Assembly: GCF_020099395.1 (NCBI RefSeq)
Contig: NZ_CP083590.1
Location: 5,828,001 to 5,892,000 of the forward strand
Direction: 5' to 3'
Length of the DNA stretch: 64,000 nt
Source of the DNA: Streptomyces mobaraensis
Lineage (GTDB): Bacteria; Actinomycetota; Actinomycetes; Streptomycetales; Streptomycetaceae
The notes below the pieces were generated by a model. It did not search any database and was not told where the DNA came from. It saw nothing but the letters and a program-made list of their open reading frames with translations. Of this stretch, positions 62,604 through 64,000 are shown in pieces. Made by a program: the position numbers and the translations under genes. Every line of letters starts with the position of its first letter. The first letter of the stretch is position 1.

Positions 62604-63548
62604 ATGGCGATCATCATCGTCCTGATCATCCTGGTGGTGCTCGTCTTCATCGCCCTCATGAAGACGGTGCAGGTGATCCCACAGGCCAGCGCCGCCATCG
62701 TCGAGCGCTTCGGCCGCTACACCCGCACGCTCAACGCCGGCCTCAACATCGTCGTCCCGTTCATCGACTCGATCCGGAACCGCATCGACCTCCGCGAACA
62801 GGTCGTGCCGTTCCCCCCGCAGCCGGTCATCACCCAGGACAACCTCGTCGTCAACATCGACACCGTCATCTACTACCAGGTGACCGACGCGCGTGCCGCG
62901 ACCTACGAGGTGTCCAGCTTCATCCAGGCCATCGAGCAGCTCACCGTCACCACCCTCCGCAACATCATCGGCGGCATGGACCTGGAACGGACCCTCACCT
63001 CCCGTGAGGAGATCAACGCGGCACTGCGCGGCGTCCTCGACGAGGCGACCGGCAAGTGGGGCATCCGCGTCAACCGCGTCGAGCTCAAGGCGATCGAACC
63101 GCCCACCTCCATCCAGGACTCGATGGAGAAGCAGATGCGCGCCGACCGGGACAAGCGCGCCGCCATCCTCACCGCCGAGGGCATCCGCCAGTCCCAGATC
63201 CTCACCGCCGAGGGCGAGAAGCAGTCCGCGATCCTCCGCGCCGAGGGCGAGGCCAAGGCCGCCGCGCTCCGCGCCGAGGGCGAGGCCCAGGCCATCCGCA
63301 CGGTCTTCGAGTCCATCCACGCCGGCGACCCCGACGAGAAGCTGCTCTCCTACCAGTACCTCCAGATGCTCCCGAAGATCGCCGAAGGCGACGCCAACAA
63401 GCTCTGGATCGTGCCCAGCGAGATCGGCGACGCCCTCAAGGGCCTCAGCGGCGCCGTCGGTAACTTCGGCCCCATGGGCGGCGGCGGGGGCGGAAAGTCC
63501 GCCGGCACCAAGGAGAGCCCGCGCCGCGAACAGCCCCCGATCGACTGA
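62604..63548 (+). CDS. SPFH/stomatin-like protein (QmcA/HflK-related)
   Basis: 314 residues. N-terminal membrane segment (AIIIVLIILVVLVFIALM), SPFH domain (PQASAAIVERFGRYTRTLNA, DNLVVNIDTVIYYQVTDARA), a long charged coiled coil (about 185-240) and a Gly-rich tail. Organises lipid microdomains or protease complexes. Together with the NfeD gene upstream forms the usual NfeD-stomatin pair, separated by 208 bases. Confidence 0.93.
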   Translation: MAIIIVLIILVVLVFIALMKTVQVIPQASAAIVERFGRYTRTLNAGLNIVVPFIDSIRNRIDLREQVVPFPPQPVITQDNLVVNIDTVIYYQVTDARAATYEVSSFIQAIEQLTVTTLRNIIGGMDLERTLTSREEINAALRGVLDEATGKWGIRVNRVELKAIEPPTSIQDSMEKQMRADRDKRAAILTAEGIRQSQILTAEGEKQSAILRAEGEAKAAALRAEGEAQAIRTVFESIHAGDPDEKLLSYQYLQMLPKIAEGDANKLWIVPSEIGDALKGLSGAVGNFGPMGGGGGGKSAGTKESPRREQPPID

Positions 63549-63584
63549 CCCGACGCGCCCCGCGCACGTCCCGCTTCCCGCACG

Positions 63585-63634
63585 GAACGGCCTCCCGCGA
63601 TCATCGCTTTACCGGCCGTTCTCGTGCATGATCG
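63585..63634 (+). promoter_or_regulatory. Interleaved inverted repeats before the TauE/SafE gene
   Basis: GAACGGCC (63585-63592) / GGCCGTTC (63614-63621) and CGATCAT (63598-63604) / ATGATCG (63628-63634) overlap so that the two stems either form a pseudoknot or exclude each other. They could be the terminator of the SPFH gene or a control element for the exporter. Structure is seen, function is inference. Confidence 0.4.
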
Positions 63635-63693
63635 GTGCGGCCCCCCGACCTCTGACGGCGGGGAGGCGTCTTACCGATCCTAAGGAGATGGCC

Positions 63694-64000
63694 TTGTCCA
63701 TCTGGGAAGCACTCGCGGTCTTCGCGGCCGGCATAGGAGCCGGCACCATCAACGCCATCGTCGGCTCCGGAACCCTGTTCACCTTCCCGGTGCTCCTCGC
63801 CACCGGACTGCCGCCGGTCACCGCCAACGTCTCCAACACCCTCGGCCTCGTCACCGGCAACATCAGCGGCGCCGTCGGCTACCGCCGCGAACTCCGCGAC
63901 CAGCGCGGCCGGATCGTCCGCTTCGGCCTCGTCGCCCTCGCCGGCGGGCTCACCGGAGCGGCCCTGCTGCTCACCCTGCCGTCCAAGGCCTTCGACGCGA
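63694..64000 (+). CDS. TauE/SafE (TSUP) sulfite/sulfur-anion exporter, 3'-truncated by window
   Basis: First 102 residues or so of a multi-pass protein. MSIWEALAVFAAGIGAGTIN then IVGSGTLFTFPVLL, LPPVTANVSNTLGLVTG and SGAVGYRREL are TSUP motifs. TTG 63694 is chosen over ATG 63688 because AAGGAG (63682-63687) is six bases before TTG but directly abuts ATG. Exports sulfite, sulfoacetate or similar anions. The rest lies beyond base 64000. Confidence 0.88.
   Translation, partial: MSIWEALAVFAAGIGAGTINAIVGSGTLFTFPVLLATGLPPVTANVSNTLGLVTGNISGAVGYRRELRDQRGRIVRFGLVALAGGLTGAALLLTLPSKAFDA

Overview
The window is a stretch of chromosome from a Streptomyces-like actinomycete. Supporting evidence: very high GC with third-position G/C bias, frequent GTG/TTG starts and 4-base stop/start overlaps, chaplins, a streptophobe-family protein, an SGM_5486-family mini-protein, a PHO box of the 11-nt streptomycete type, and a gene order that, from memory, resembles the S. 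coelicolor SCO1800-SCO1852 region in reverse. No rRNA, tRNA, CRISPR array, prophage or insertion sequence was seen; this is mostly core-genome housekeeping DNA.

Layout. 1-3.7 kb: a three-subunit PaoABC-type molybdenum hydroxylase (FeS, FAD and Mo subunits); the start region of the large subunit has been tandemly triplicated. 3.9-11.5 kb, minus strand: a tightly overlapped cobalamin operon cobD-cobQ-chelatase-cobO-cobB-cobE behind a cobalamin riboswitch. 11.8-13.4 kb: a PiT phosphate transporter behind a PHO box, with a small membrane partner. 13.4-18.4 kb: class II aldolase, alpha/beta hydrolase, an unknown protein, a VOC protein and a neutral zinc metallopeptidase. 18.7-22.1 kb: a possible leader peptide plus ABC-F ATPase, a small HTH protein and a crotonase. 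22.4-26.7 kb: a membrane protein and an Asp23/Gls24 envelope-stress module (two Asp23 paralogues, small membrane proteins, AmaP) with a divergent unknown gene. 26.9-33.1 kb: SDR, SURF1, DEDDh exonuclease with BRCT, sterol-desaturase family, lysoplasmalogenase, subtilase. 33.8-39.9 kb: DUF485-ActP acetate symporter pair, moaA, small proteins, tyrS. 40.0-44.7 kb: tldE/tldD, then fabG-fabI (fatty-acid elongation). 45-50.4 kb: FadR-type regulator divergent from a CynX-type MFS exporter, SGM_5486 protein, SixA-type phosphatase, serB. 50.4-64 kb: streptophobe protein, FHA-domain ABCG transporter, SLT protein, nitroreductase, a NarL-type two-component system, two short chaplins, an ABC ATPase, an NfeD-SPFH pair and a TauE/SafE exporter cut by the window end.

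Two sequence-level themes stand out. First, a palindromic dispersed element (five copies or fragments) sits at gene ends, often between convergent genes, and one fragment is translated as part of the CobQ tail. Second, short tandem duplications repeatedly start at or straddle stop codons (exonuclease, actP, the MFS gene, the SGM_5486 gene, the 60175-60990 gene), and related arrays occupy the cobQ 3' end and the paoB/paoC junction. The most unusual of these is the junction: a 35-bp unit in three copies creates two 12-residue mini-ORFs and three successive ATGA stop/start overlaps before the catalytic subunit.
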